29,013 nucleotides of DNA from RGIG4608 sp964534905 (GTDB lineage: Bacteria > Bacillota > Clostridia > Oscillospirales > CAG-272), in contig CAZHPZ010000011.1 of the NCBI GenBank assembly GCA_964534905.1, forward strand, positions 1-29,013, given 5' to 3'. Positions 6,089 through 14,704 of the stretch are shown here, one piece after another. The notes beneath the pieces were generated by a model. It was not told where the DNA came from, searched no databases, and saw nothing but the letters and a program-made list of their open reading frames with translations. How positions within the stretch are numbered: the first letter of the stretch is position 1; the number at the start of each line of letters is the position of its first letter. A program made the position numbers and the translations under genes.

Positions 6089-8056
6089 ATGAGTGAAAAG
6101 CAAAAATACTATTTAACAACAGCCATAGCATACGCTTCGCGTAAGCCTCATTTCGGAAATACATATGAGGTAATTATGTCAGATGCGGTTGCGAGATACA
6201 AGAGAGCGAGAGGCTTCGACGTTTTCTTCTGCACGGGTACGGATGAGCACGGTCAGAAGATCGAAACGCTTGCAAACGAAGCGGGCATTACGCCGAAGAA
6301 GTATGTTGACGGAGTTGCGGGAGAGATACGCGGTGTTTGGAATAAGATGAATACGTCCTACGACTATTTCATCAGAACGACCGACGATTATCACGAGCGT
6401 GCCGTTCAGAAGATGTTTAAAAGGTTTTATGATCAGGGCGATATATATAAGGGCAAATACGAGGGCTGGTACTGCAAGCCCTGCGAGTCATTCTTCACCA
6501 ATACTCAGGTAGTTGACGGAAAGTGCCCCGATTGCGGAGCGGCGGTAGAGCGTGCAAGTGAGGAAGCATATTTCTTTAAAATGAGCAAATATGCCGACAG
6601 ACTTCTTGCATATATCGAGGATCACCCCGAGTTTATTCAGCCGGTATCACGTAAGAATGAAATGGTAAATAACTTTCTTAAGGCGGGACTTCAGGACCTT
6701 TGTGTTTCACGTTCGTCGTTCTCCTGGGGCGTGCCTGTTGATTTCGACCCTAAGCACGTAACATATGTTTGGCTTGACGCACTTTCAAACTATATAACCG
6801 CCATCGGATACGATCCCGACCTTTCTTACGAGGAGCAGAGTGAGCAGTTCAAAAAGTATTGGCCCTGCGACGTGCATATTATAGGAAAGGATATCCTCAG
6901 ATTCCATACGATATATTGGCCCATCTTCCTTATGGCTCTTGATCTTCCTCTTCCCAAAAAGGTATTCGGACATCCGTGGTTTAATTTCGGAATGGATAAA
7001 ATGTCAAAGTCGAAGGGTAATGTAATTTATGCAGATGAGCTTGCCGACGAATTTTCCGTTGACGGAGTTCGTTATTACGCTCTTTCCGAAATGCCATATG
7101 CGAATGACGGTTCCATTACCTATGAGGCGGTAATAAAGCGTTATAATACAGACCTTGTAAATAACCTCGGAAATCTTGTTAAGCGTACGCTTGATATGGA
7201 GAAGAAATATTTCGATAAGGCGGTTTGTGCGCCTACGGCACCTCAGGATATTGACAATGAGCTTCGTTCCGCTTGCATCAAGGCTTATAACGAATATATA
7301 GCCGATATGGATGATTTCCGTCTTGCGGACGCGCTTTCTTCTGTATTTGAGATGCTCTCGAGAGCGAATAAGTATATCGACGAAACAACACCGTGGACAC
7401 TTGCAAAGGACGAGAATTGCCGCGAAAGACTTGGTACGGTACTTTATAATCTTCTTGAAGCTATTCGCTGGGGAGCAATTATGCTTGCGCCCTTTATTCC
7501 CGAAACGAGTGAGGAGATACTCCGTGAGCTCGGCACAAGCGCAGTAGAGCTTGACAGCATCGGAACGGAAGAAAAATTCTGCGGTATGAGCGCGGGATCG
7601 TCCGTTGCCGATTCCAAGGTTCTTTTTGCGAGAGTTGACGAGGCTAAAAAGCTTGAGGAGCTTGAGGCTAAGCGCCTTGCGAGATTTGCCGCTCAGCAAA
7701 AGAGCGAGGAAGTACCCGAAAAGCCCGAGGGAGTTGCTCAGATAGGAATCGATGATTTTATGAGGGTAGAGCTTCGCACGGCAAAGATAATTGCATGCGA
7801 GCCTATTCCCAAGGCGAAGAAGCTTTTGAAGCTCAAGGTTGATCTCGGATATGAGCAGAGACAGGTCGTTTCCGGTATTGCCAAATTCTATACCCCCGAT
7901 GATCTTGTGGGTAAGAAGATCGTTCTTGTCGCAAATCTTGCACCTGCAAAGCTTTGCGGTATTGAATCTCAGGGAATGATACTTGCGTCGGGCGAGGAGC
8001 AAATAAGAGTTGTGTTCCTTGACGAGGCTACACCTCTCGGAGAGAGAATAAGATAA
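6089..8056 (+). CDS. metG: methionyl-tRNA synthetase
   Basis: Charges tRNA-Met with methionine. At 655 residues it is the long form with a C-terminal tRNA-binding domain. The HIGH box appears as KPHFGNTYEV near residue 19, a zinc knuckle (CKPCESFF ... CPDCG) lies at about 128-149, and the class I signature DKMSKSKGNV is near 307-316. The anticodon-binding helical domain follows. The C-terminal 105 or so residues (from IGIDDFMRVELRTAKI) form the EMAP-type oligonucleotide-binding domain used for dimerisation and tRNA binding. ATG 6089 follows GAAGGAG. The TatD gene follows after a short gap, a very common pairing in Firmicutes. Confidence 0.97.
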   Translation: MSEKQKYYLTTAIAYASRKPHFGNTYEVIMSDAVARYKRARGFDVFFCTGTDEHGQKIETLANEAGITPKKYVDGVAGEIRGVWNKMNTSYDYFIRTTDDYHERAVQKMFKRFYDQGDIYKGKYEGWYCKPCESFFTNTQVVDGKCPDCGAAVERASEEAYFFKMSKYADRLLAYIEDHPEFIQPVSRKNEMVNNFLKAGLQDLCVSRSSFSWGVPVDFDPKHVTYVWLDALSNYITAIGYDPDLSYEEQSEQFKKYWPCDVHIIGKDILRFHTIYWPIFLMALDLPLPKKVFGHPWFNFGMDKMSKSKGNVIYADELADEFSVDGVRYYALSEMPYANDGSITYEAVIKRYNTDLVNNLGNLVKRTLDMEKKYFDKAVCAPTAPQDIDNELRSACIKAYNEYIADMDDFRLADALSSVFEMLSRANKYIDETTPWTLAKDENCRERLGTVLYNLLEAIRWGAIMLAPFIPETSEEILRELGTSAVELDSIGTEEKFCGMSAGSSVADSKVLFARVDEAKKLEELEAKRLARFAAQQKSEEVPEKPEGVAQIGIDDFMRVELRTAKIIACEPIPKAKKLLKLKVDLGYEQRQVVSGIAKFYTPDDLVGKKIVLVANLAPAKLCGIESQGMILASGEEQIRVVFLDEATPLGERIR

Positions 8057-8068
8057 AATATTGAAGCG

Positions 8069-8087
8069 GGGGAGGCTGTGCCTCCCC
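8069..8087 (+). other. intercistronic hairpin metG-tatD
   Basis: A perfect 8-bp GC-rich stem, GGGGAGGC with GCCTCCCC, loop TGT, lies between the metG stop and the binding site of the next gene. No T tract follows. Confidence 0.5.
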
Positions 8088-8105
8088 TTAGTTGAACGGA
8101 GAAAT

Positions 8106-8909
8106 ATGAGATATTTTGATTCACACGCACATTATTTCGATTCGTGGTTTGATGAATACGAGGGTGGCGCCTGCGCTCTTCTTGAAAAGCTTTTTGCCGA
8201 TAATGTCAGCGGTATCGTTAATGTGGCGACAAACGTTGATAATCTGCGTGAATGTATAGCACAAGCAGCAAAATATGATAAAATGTACGTTGCGGCGGGA
8301 ATACATCCGGAGGATTGCCTTTATATAGAGGACATAGACGCTGCACTTTCCGAGATAGAGCGATACATCTCTGACGACTCGGAGAGGGCGGCAAATAAAA
8401 TAGTTGCGATAGGCGAGATAGGATTTGATTATCACGTCGAAGGATTAAATGATGGGATCAAGGCTAAGCAAAAATACGTGCTTGAATCTCAAATGAAAAT
8501 GGCTGAAAAATACGGCATTCCGGTAATAATTCACGACAGGGAAGCGCACGGAGATTGCTTTGATGAGGTTTTGAAGCACCCTAACGTAAGGGGAATATTT
8601 CACAGCTACAGCGGCAGCTCGGAGATGGCACGTGAGCTTGTACGCAGAGGCTGGTATATCTCTTTTTCGGGAGTTGTAACCTTTAAAAACGCCAAACGTG
8701 TGCGTGAGGTGGTCGCAAGCGTTCCCCACGACAGATTGCTTATCGAAACCGACGCTCCGTATCTTGCTCCTCATCCTAACAGAGGCAAGATGAATCACTC
8801 CGGAAATTTGGTATATACCTGCGCGGCAGTTGCGGAAGCTCTCGGTATTACAGAAAGTGAAGCCGCTTGCATTACCGAGCAAAATGCAAGAAAAATATTC
8901 GGAATATAA
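8106..8909 (+). CDS. tatD: TatD-family metal-dependent hydrolase
   Basis: 267-residue TIM-barrel metallohydrolase of the TatD/YcfH family, members of which act as 3'-5' DNases or D-aminoacyl-tRNA deacylases. Metal ligands are visible in order: HAH at residues 7-9, the GEIGFDYH segment, VIIHDREAH, FHSYSG and the ETDAPYLAP motif. ATG 8106 is chosen because it gives the family's typical N terminus (MRYFDSHAHYFD) and follows CGGAG at 8097-8101; a TTG at 8061 would translate the intercistronic hairpin. Last gene of the rbfA-nrnA-metG-tatD run. Confidence 0.92.
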   Translation: MRYFDSHAHYFDSWFDEYEGGACALLEKLFADNVSGIVNVATNVDNLRECIAQAAKYDKMYVAAGIHPEDCLYIEDIDAALSEIERYISDDSERAANKIVAIGEIGFDYHVEGLNDGIKAKQKYVLESQMKMAEKYGIPVIIHDREAHGDCFDEVLKHPNVRGIFHSYSGSSEMARELVRRGWYISFSGVVTFKNAKRVREVVASVPHDRLLIETDAPYLAPHPNRGKMNHSGNLVYTCAAVAEALGITESEAACITEQNARKIFGI

Positions 8910-8913
8910 TATT

Positions 8914-8945
8914 AAAGCTCCTCCGAGCATTCGGAGGAGCTTTTT
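8914..8945. terminator. terminator of the tatD transcript
   Basis: A 13-bp perfect stem (8914-8926 with 8931-8943, loop GCAT) followed by T's. Its mirrored A/T flanks also place it to stop the leftward metallopeptidase transcript, whose stop codon is 11 bases away. Confidence 0.9.
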
Positions 8946-8955
8946 GTGTATATTG

Positions 8956-11307
8956 TTATTGAATTTCCGATGTTTCAAAATTCTTAAAAGGAGATACCGG
9001 CAATATTGTGTTTCCGCCGATCTTTATTGCCGCACCGCAGCCTTGGCAATTCGCATAATTTCCCACTAAATCGCTTTCTTTTAATGTGTGTAATGATGTA
9101 CGGCTGTATCCGCAATCCGAGCAAGTATCTGTGTGATACTGATTGTCAAGGTATGTGTGTGTAAACTGATGCTCACTTTGTTCTCCCGAGCTTGTTCCGC
9201 AATCTGAGCATATGAGCTCGTGATAGGAGCTGTCTACACTTTTATATTTTTCGGAATATGTGTGCGCCACCGTTAGTTTAGCGGTATAGTAACTCGATGT
9301 ATACGGACCGCTTATTTTGCAAATTGCATCGGCATCGCTATCCGATCTATATCCTTTTACACTGATATTAACATAATTTGTGCTATAACATGAAAAATGA
9401 TTGGCAGCTTGATTCCAAGTGCTTTGCGGAATTTTAATATAAAATTCCGTTGTGTTTCCTTTGCTTATGCTGAATTCGGATGTTGTTGCCAAAAGAGTTC
9501 CTGACAAAGTGCGAATTTCAATGATAAATTTATTGTTGGGATATTTTTCACTTCCGTTCATAATCATCTTTATAGTCGGTGAAGAGCCTCTCTCTGTGCT
9601 TAAATATAATAAAGATATTATTTCGGGAGATATATTGTATAGAGTGAGTTTCTTCGCAATGCTTTTCTTAAGTGTTGCATAATCTATATTAACTCCGAAA
9701 TCATTGCTCTCACTTTCAATGGTGTTGATAAAATCGGGTAACCTGCAAGTACCTTTGACAGTTGTCATATTCCACCACTCCTGAAGTGTCCATGGCAACT
9801 GGTAGTCAAGCTTTGTCTTTGTACTGTTGATATCTACCAAGCTCCACAAAAATCTTCGAATGGTTTTTTCTTGAAACTCTCCAATGCACCCATCTTCTGA
9901 TAACGGCATCTTATAATTAGGATTTGCTAATTTATCATATTCATTTTTGTAATAATTTTGTGCCAAGACCGAAAAAGCGTATCCCCAACCCTCGGACCAG
10001 GCAAGATGCATGGCAAATTTTTTATTGCCTTTGGTATCATAATAATCGTCTCTTCCGTTGTGATTTGGATTATAGGCTGCTATTTCCAAAAGCGTAGCTC
10101 CATAATTTCCCATGGAATTTTGTATAAAATGAGAATATTCATGGGCTATTGTATTGGTGTTGTTATAAGAGTCTGTTCCTATTGCGGCAACATTATCATA
10201 GCAAAATGCCATTTTGTTTAAACTATATGTTTGATTTGCTTTTTCATCATAATATTCAAAAGACAATGTAGGATATGCAACTCTTAATGTTTTGCTTGGA
10301 TTAAATCCTAAAGATTTTGCGAATCTTTCCGAAATCGTCATTGCTTGATGTATATAAGTTGCTTTGTAAACTGACGAATCTTTATATGGTATCGTGCAAT
10401 CAAGAGTTATGATATCTCCGCCCGATATATCTTGGATTTGATTGCTATCGTAATAATAATGAGTTATAAGCCAGTCAAGACGAATCATAAATGTTTGAGC
10501 TTCCAGCAGTACTCTAATAAATATTTTTTTGTTTTCCATGTCACTTGCGTTTACTTCAATGCTGAAATTTCCGTCTTTATCCGTATATCCATCTGCAATA
10601 TATGATGATCCGATCAAATTCTTTTTTCTAATCTCAATCTTGGCAATTTTTAGTGGCAGTGTGTTGTGTTCTTCATTATATTCCCATTTAATATTTCCGT
10701 TGACTTTAATCTTGTTACTGATATCTGACTGTGAAATAGCAATGCTGTGATTCATATCAGAGCCGAAAAGAGCGCTGTATGCATCTTCGCATTTTTTGAG
10801 CGCATCCGAATCTCGTCCGTTTAAAAGTTCTTCTTGGCTCAGATACCATGCACAATCATATGAAAGTTCGCTCAAATAAAGATATCCGTTGCTTTGATAT
10901 GTATATAGTGTGCCGTAAATTATTTCGTCATCGTTAGTTCTTGCGGATACGACAAGTTTTCCGAATTTATCGGAGCTTTCTTCGTTGCTTTCGGCGGAAA
11001 TAATAAATTGGAATTTTTCTGAATTTACAATTGATACAGTTATTCCTTCATATTCGATACCGAGATAGGATAACTCAGCGTTGTTATCAAAACTTATGTC
11101 GATATTTTCTTCGTCAGAGATTACATTTCTTTCAAAATGGGGTATTAATGACATTAATTCTTCGTTATTTTCACTGTCGGTTTCAACATTGAATTCATTT
11201 TCTTGAATGTCGGTATCGTCTGACAAGGCTATAATATTCAGTATCGAAGAAGGCAAACATTGAATTAGTAAAACGAAAGTTATTAGTATGCAGACGATTT
11301 TTTTCAT
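8956..11307 (-). CDS. secreted zinc-metallopeptidase-like protein
   Basis: 783 residues with a Sec signal peptide (MKKIVCILITFVLLIQ start). Residues ~200-275 resemble a carboxypeptidase-regulatory (beta-sandwich) domain. The peptidase-like core holds HEYSH at 389-393 (HExxH zinc motif) and a downstream WSEGWG glutamate near 439, the spacing of gluzincin enzymes. The C-terminal ~90 residues carry repeated cysteine pairs (CSDCG twice, CQGCG) with histidine/tyrosine spacing, a zinc-ribbon-like tail seen in clostridial surface proteins. No sortase motif is present. ATG 11307 follows AAAGGAG. It is the last gene of the leftward array after four lipoproteins. Substrate unknown. Confidence 0.75.
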   Translation of the reverse strand: MKKIVCILITFVLLIQCLPSSILNIIALSDDTDIQENEFNVETDSENNEELMSLIPHFERNVISDEENIDISFDNNAELSYLGIEYEGITVSIVNSEKFQFIISAESNEESSDKFGKLVVSARTNDDEIIYGTLYTYQSNGYLYLSELSYDCAWYLSQEELLNGRDSDALKKCEDAYSALFGSDMNHSIAISQSDISNKIKVNGNIKWEYNEEHNTLPLKIAKIEIRKKNLIGSSYIADGYTDKDGNFSIEVNASDMENKKIFIRVLLEAQTFMIRLDWLITHYYYDSNQIQDISGGDIITLDCTIPYKDSSVYKATYIHQAMTISERFAKSLGFNPSKTLRVAYPTLSFEYYDEKANQTYSLNKMAFCYDNVAAIGTDSYNNTNTIAHEYSHFIQNSMGNYGATLLEIAAYNPNHNGRDDYYDTKGNKKFAMHLAWSEGWGYAFSVLAQNYYKNEYDKLANPNYKMPLSEDGCIGEFQEKTIRRFLWSLVDINSTKTKLDYQLPWTLQEWWNMTTVKGTCRLPDFINTIESESNDFGVNIDYATLKKSIAKKLTLYNISPEIISLLYLSTERGSSPTIKMIMNGSEKYPNNKFIIEIRTLSGTLLATTSEFSISKGNTTEFYIKIPQSTWNQAANHFSCYSTNYVNISVKGYRSDSDADAICKISGPYTSSYYTAKLTVAHTYSEKYKSVDSSYHELICSDCGTSSGEQSEHQFTHTYLDNQYHTDTCSDCGYSRTSLHTLKESDLVGNYANCQGCGAAIKIGGNTILPVSPFKNFETSEIQ

Positions 11308-11363
11308 AATTTTCTCCTTTGCCTTTTAATACATTGCGAAAGTAACAATAAGCCTTTATTAAA

Positions 11364-12038
11364 TTACCCTTCAAATTTTAATACAACTTGGCTTTCGTTG
11401 ATTTCTTTGACATAAATATTTATTTGACAATCGCACGCAATACGAAATCCGGAACAACTATCACTATAGTAAAATGCAATAAGTATGATACGGATTTTAT
11501 TATTACATTTCTTAACATAATCCCATGGTATAGTGACATTTTCAACGTGATTATAAAAATCTTTGAATAATGTATGCTTATATAAATACTCTTTGGAAAA
11601 AGCTTCTTCTTCTTTCATTCCTTTAACAAAAATGAAATTATCAATGCTTTTAATTTCTTCAAGACTAATTCCGTCATCTTCATATTCTTTGAAAGGAATG
11701 AAATAATCGGATATTACATTATCGTAAGGTGAAATATATAAAGCAAAATACATTTCATTTTTGTAATAAGGTTCATATTCTCTGCTTTTGGGATCATCTG
11801 AAGAGTGTGTTGCGTATGCAAGATTAAAAGCAATATTATTTTTATTGAAAATATTAGTGTCATATCCGACAACCATTTGTATTGCCGGATAATTACGATT
11901 AAATAGTGGTTGACCTTCACATATGTATGCATTTGATATATTAGTGTTTTCACACCCTGAAAGAGTCAGGATATTGAACAGTAAGATAAGGATCACCATT
12001 ATTTTTGAGATTGACCTGATAATGCTGTTATGTGACAT
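11364..12038 (-). CDS. lipoprotein, array paralogue 4
   Basis: 224 residues beginning with a lipoprotein signal peptide; the lipobox TLSGC places the lipidated cysteine at residue 29. The mature part is of unknown function but shares with its neighbours a set of motifs: FNKNNIAFNLAYATH, YFALYISPY, LEEIKSIDNFIFVKGM, VTIPWDYV and a hydrophobic strand before a C-terminal beta segment. ATG 12038 follows CAAGGAG. Its first ~90 bases are almost identical to those of paralogues 1 and 2 although the mature parts have diverged. It lies directly upstream of the secreted peptidase-like gene, 56 bases away. Confidence 0.8.
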   Translation of the reverse strand: MSHNSIIRSISKIMVILILLFNILTLSGCENTNISNAYICEGQPLFNRNYPAIQMVVGYDTNIFNKNNIAFNLAYATHSSDDPKSREYEPYYKNEMYFALYISPYDNVISDYFIPFKEYEDDGISLEEIKSIDNFIFVKGMKEEEAFSKEYLYKHTLFKDFYNHVENVTIPWDYVKKCNNKIRIILIAFYYSDSCSGFRIACDCQINIYVKEINESQVVLKFEG

Positions 12039-12132
12039 TGATTTTATCTCCTTGATAAATATTGAGCGTGGAAGAAAACGAATATTGCATTAACAAAATA
12101 AACATTAATAATATACAAATTAACTTTTTCAT
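11951..12132 (-). repeat. ~180-bp repeat: stub plus lipoprotein 5' end (copy 1)
   Basis: Nearly collinear with 13659-13840: signal-peptide stub, lipoprotein RBS, start and signal-peptide codons. Similarity falls off sharply after the lipobox codons. Confidence 0.75.
12028..12132 (-). pseudogene. signal-peptide stub of a secreted protein gene
   Basis: A 34-codon frame with a proper AAAGGAG site. Its first 25 residues match the signal peptide of the peptidase-like protein at 15 of 25 positions (shared MKK..CIL, F.LL.Q and SS.LNI). After the LNI codons the sequence jumps straight into the ribosome binding site and start region of the following lipoprotein gene. This looks like the 5' end of a lost paralogue of the peptidase gene, fused by deletion to the next lipoprotein. 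Confidence 0.6.
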
Positions 12133-12158
12133 ATCATGCTCCTTTGAACCTTGTCGCA

Positions 12159-12905
12159 TTAACTTATTTTGTTGAAATTCAATTCAATCGTATTTTCATC
12201 TATTTCTTTGTACGATATGTTTACGCATACGTCGTACGTAATAGAATATCCGGAGTAATTGTATATTTCGGGAGATTCTTTGTAATAAAAGCAAGCAAGC
12301 ATTACAGCAATACTTTTATGTTGCTCTAAATAATCCCACGGTATTGTAATGCTTTCAATATGTTGGTAAAACAGTGGAGAACCCAAATATGCGTATTCCT
12401 TTGTCAATGCCCTTTCTCCGCTTATCCCATTTAGAAAAATATGATTTTTAACATTTTGTATTTCCTCTAAAGACGGACATCTTGTAATTATGTCACCTGT
12501 TTCGGGATCTTTATAACCGTCTGGAATCAATGGTCTAAGGCATTGATAATCTTCATTTCCGTATGGGCAAAGATAAAGAGCAAAGTATTTATCTTTTTGT
12601 CCGAGATAAGAGTAGTCGTAGCATATAAATCCTTCGTTGTTATAATTGCATGTGCTATATGCAATGTCGAAGGTTATATTATCCTTATTAAAAGTGTTTG
12701 TTTTGGATAGAGCTACCAATGACATTGGATAATAACCCCAAAATTGGTTATTGATAATCGGATGACCATCAAAATAATAATCATATCCCATATTATGATA
12801 TCCCTTTTCTATACTATTGCATCCTGATAGTGCAAGTGCATTTATTATTAATAAGAGAATAGTCATTGCTTGGGCAATTGATTGGATAATTTTATTGTTT
12901 GACAT
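12159..12905 (-). CDS. lipoprotein, array paralogue 3
   Basis: 248 residues, lipobox ALSGC with the modified cysteine at 29. The mature domain is close to paralogue 2 (shared YYFDG/KG.PIIN, FNKDNIT, KDKYFALYLCPYG, LEEIQNVK, ITIPWDYL, ITYDVC and an I.Y.E stretch) and more distantly related to 1 and 4. Its signal peptide differs in sequence from the near-identical ones of 1, 2 and 4. ATG 12905 follows AAGGGAG. Function unknown; extracytoplasmic, membrane-anchored. Confidence 0.8.
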   Translation of the reverse strand: MSNNKIIQSIAQAMTILLLIINALALSGCNSIEKGYHNMGYDYYFDGHPIINNQFWGYYPMSLVALSKTNTFNKDNITFDIAYSTCNYNNEGFICYDYSYLGQKDKYFALYLCPYGNEDYQCLRPLIPDGYKDPETGDIITRCPSLEEIQNVKNHIFLNGISGERALTKEYAYLGSPLFYQHIESITIPWDYLEQHKSIAVMLACFYYKESPEIYNYSGYSITYDVCVNISYKEIDENTIELNFNKIS

Positions 12906-12965
12906 TATTGCTTCTCCCTTAGTCGTTAATCGATGCTTATAGATGTTGTTTTATATTGTGTGATT

Positions 12966-13745
12966 CTATATATAATACCATTTCTTTTTCTCAAGGTCTA
13001 ATTTTACTGAGTTTTCATTTAATTCACTATATGATATTTTTATGCACACATCATATGTAATAAAATATCCGGATAAATTACATATTTCTGACGGTTCGTA
13101 ATAATAAAAGCAGACAAACATTAATGCCACGCTTTGGTGCTGTTTTAAATAATCCCATGGTATTGTTATGCTTTCAACATTCTTATAATATGATCCGTCA
13201 CTAATGTAAAATGGGGTGTCTATATATGAATAGCCTAAGCATAAAGCTTTTTCTTCGGACATTCCGTATAAGAAAAAGTTATCTTTGACATTTTGTATTT
13301 CTTCAAATGTCGGACCTTTGGTTATTAAGTCTCCGGATTCAGTGTTTTCGTGTTTATACTGAGTCAAGGAGTTCAGGCATTGATATTCCGAGTCTCCGTA
13401 TGGACAAAGATAAAGAGCAAAGTATTTATCTTTTTGATTCAAATAAGAATAGTTGGTGCGTATTATACTACTTCTCAAGGAAGAATAGCATGTAGTATAT
13501 GCAATGTTGAGCGTTATATTGTCTTTATTAAAAATATTGTCTTTGGATGTAACTATTAAATTCATTGGGGATAATTCCGATATATCGGAATTAATAATCG
13601 GACTGCCTTTTAAGTAATAATTATACTCCATATCATAATATTCGTTATTCTTTCCATAACACCCGGAAAGGGAGAGAAGATTTAGCAGTAAGATAAGGAT
13701 AACCATTATTTTTGAGATTGACCTGATAATGCTGTTATGTGACAT
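12966..13745 (-). CDS. lipoprotein, array paralogue 2
   Basis: 259 residues, lipobox SLSGC (cysteine 29). The mature part pairs with paralogue 3, with an extra segment near DLITKGPTFEEIQ. The signal-peptide coding DNA is nearly identical to that of paralogues 1 and 4, whereas the mature part is closest to 3, so the gene is a mosaic. Start ATG 13745 follows AAAGAGG. The frame ends with a lysine-rich, tyrosine-containing tail (KKKWYYI) not found in the others. Confidence 0.8.
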   Translation of the reverse strand: MSHNSIIRSISKIMVILILLLNLLSLSGCYGKNNEYYDMEYNYYLKGSPIINSDISELSPMNLIVTSKDNIFNKDNITLNIAYTTCYSSLRSSIIRTNYSYLNQKDKYFALYLCPYGDSEYQCLNSLTQYKHENTESGDLITKGPTFEEIQNVKDNFFLYGMSEEKALCLGYSYIDTPFYISDGSYYKNVESITIPWDYLKQHQSVALMFVCFYYYEPSEICNLSGYFITYDVCIKISYSELNENSVKLDLEKKKWYYI

Positions 13746-13840
13746 TGATTTTACCTCTTTGTTAAATATTGTGCGTGGAAGAAAACGAATATTTCATTAA
13801 CAAAATAAACATTAATAATATACAAATTGACTTTTTTCAT
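13659..13840 (-). repeat. ~180-bp repeat: stub plus lipoprotein 5' end (copy 2)
   Basis: Second copy of the 11951-12132 block. A partial third copy, covering only the RBS and signal-peptide codons, lies at about 14490-14600 in paralogue 1. Confidence 0.75.
13751..13840 (-). pseudogene. second signal-peptide stub, frameshifted
   Basis: The DNA is closely similar to the stub at 12028-12132, but an A run after the ATG is one base longer (six instead of five A's), which shifts the frame. With five A's it would read MKKSICILLMFILLM and resemble the same peptidase signal peptide. It starts 2 bases after the stop of paralogue 1 and ends just before paralogue 2. Confidence 0.55.
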
Positions 13841-13842
13841 AA

Positions 13843-14577
13843 TTATACCTCGTAAAAATCAATAGATATTATGTCATCTTGTACTTGATATTCAAATGTT
13901 ATTCTTTCTACTGTGTCTACAATAAATGTATTTTGGTCTTCATCAAATCGAAATGCTGCAATTTTGATAACAAATGATCCTTGGACTTTATTAATATAAT
14001 CAGCCGGTATATGGACTGTTTCTTTATGTCTAAATCGTTCTCGAGTGGTAAATATTTGACATAAACTTGCATATCCGTATTCATCCGAGAAAGCTTCGTC
14101 CTCAGATATGACTTTGATGAGTGTGTGTTGTTCTATGCTTTCTATATCAGAAATTAATGTATTCTCTTCGTTTAGAATATTAAATTCGTTTTCTCCGGCA
14201 CAAATATAAATTCCAAATTTATATTCGCCCAAATCGAAATGAGAAAGGGAATAGTTGCTTTTGTTATAATAGCGACCATTTTTTCTTCCATAATAAACAT
14301 TGGCGTGAGTGCCGTATACTAATTCGAAATAAATATCATTAATGTCAAATTTGTTTACATTTGAAAATGCAAACATTTTCAAAACTTTTGTGTGAGTTGT
14401 ATCATACTTTTGGCTTAGATAATATTTATACTCATATTTGTTGATATAGAAATTGTTTGTATAAAAATCCGAAAAAAATTGCTTAAATGTACATCCTGAA
14501 AGAGTCAGGATATTGAGCAGTAAGATAAGGATAACCATTATTTTTGAGATTGATCGGATAATGCTGTTATGTGACAT
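13843..14577 (-). CDS. lipoprotein, array paralogue 1
   Basis: 244 residues, lipobox TLSGC (cysteine 29). It is the most divergent mature domain of the four, but keeps the layout: an FDINDIYFELVYGTHA strand matching FNKDNI..IAY.T, a KFGIYIC strand matching YFALYLC, and HIPADYI matching TIPWDYL. ATG 14577 is preferred because AAGGAGG precedes it and the other three start with the same MS.N; a longer frame from 14616 would run through the terminator hairpin. First gene after the promoter at 14705-14733 and its terminator. Confidence 0.8.
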   Translation of the reverse strand: MSHNSIIRSISKIMVILILLLNILTLSGCTFKQFFSDFYTNNFYINKYEYKYYLSQKYDTTHTKVLKMFAFSNVNKFDINDIYFELVYGTHANVYYGRKNGRYYNKSNYSLSHFDLGEYKFGIYICAGENEFNILNEENTLISDIESIEQHTLIKVISEDEAFSDEYGYASLCQIFTTRERFRHKETVHIPADYINKVQGSFVIKIAAFRFDEDQNTFIVDTVERITFEYQVQDDIISIDFYEV

Positions 14578-14604
14578 TGATTTTACCTCCTTGATATAAT
14601 TTAT

Positions 14605-14642
14605 AAAAAAGCGCACAGATAGGCTATGTGCCCGTCTGTGCG
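14605..14642 (-). terminator. terminator between leader RNA and lipoprotein 1
   Basis: On the minus strand CGCACAGA pairs with TCTGTGCG (14642-14635 with 14619-14612), extended by an inner three-pair stem, and is followed by CTTTTTT (T's at 14610-14605). Confidence 0.8.
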
Positions 14643-14698
14643 TTGTCCTTTGCTATTTGTCTTTGCCTTAACGGGCAAGATCAAGCTGTTCATTTTCT
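14605..14698 (-). ncRNA. short terminator-capped leader RNA upstream of lipoprotein array
   Basis: From the promoter at 14705-14733 a transcript would start near 14698 and reach the hairpin and T tract at 14642-14605 after about 94 bases. The lipoprotein 1 binding site follows within 15 bases. The layout fits transcription attenuation or a free-standing small RNA. It matches no riboswitch class I know. A 30-codon frame from ATG 14690 runs through it but has no ribosome binding site. Confidence 0.45.
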
Positions 14699-14704
14699 AT
14701 TAAC

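Noticed and set aside
7004..8002. 332-codon open frame on the minus strand opposite metG
   Set aside because: It mirrors the metG codon pattern and has no recognisable domain.
14603..14692. 30-codon frame through the leader RNA before lipoprotein 1
   Set aside because: No RBS and it runs through the terminator stem; the region is better explained as untranslated RNA.
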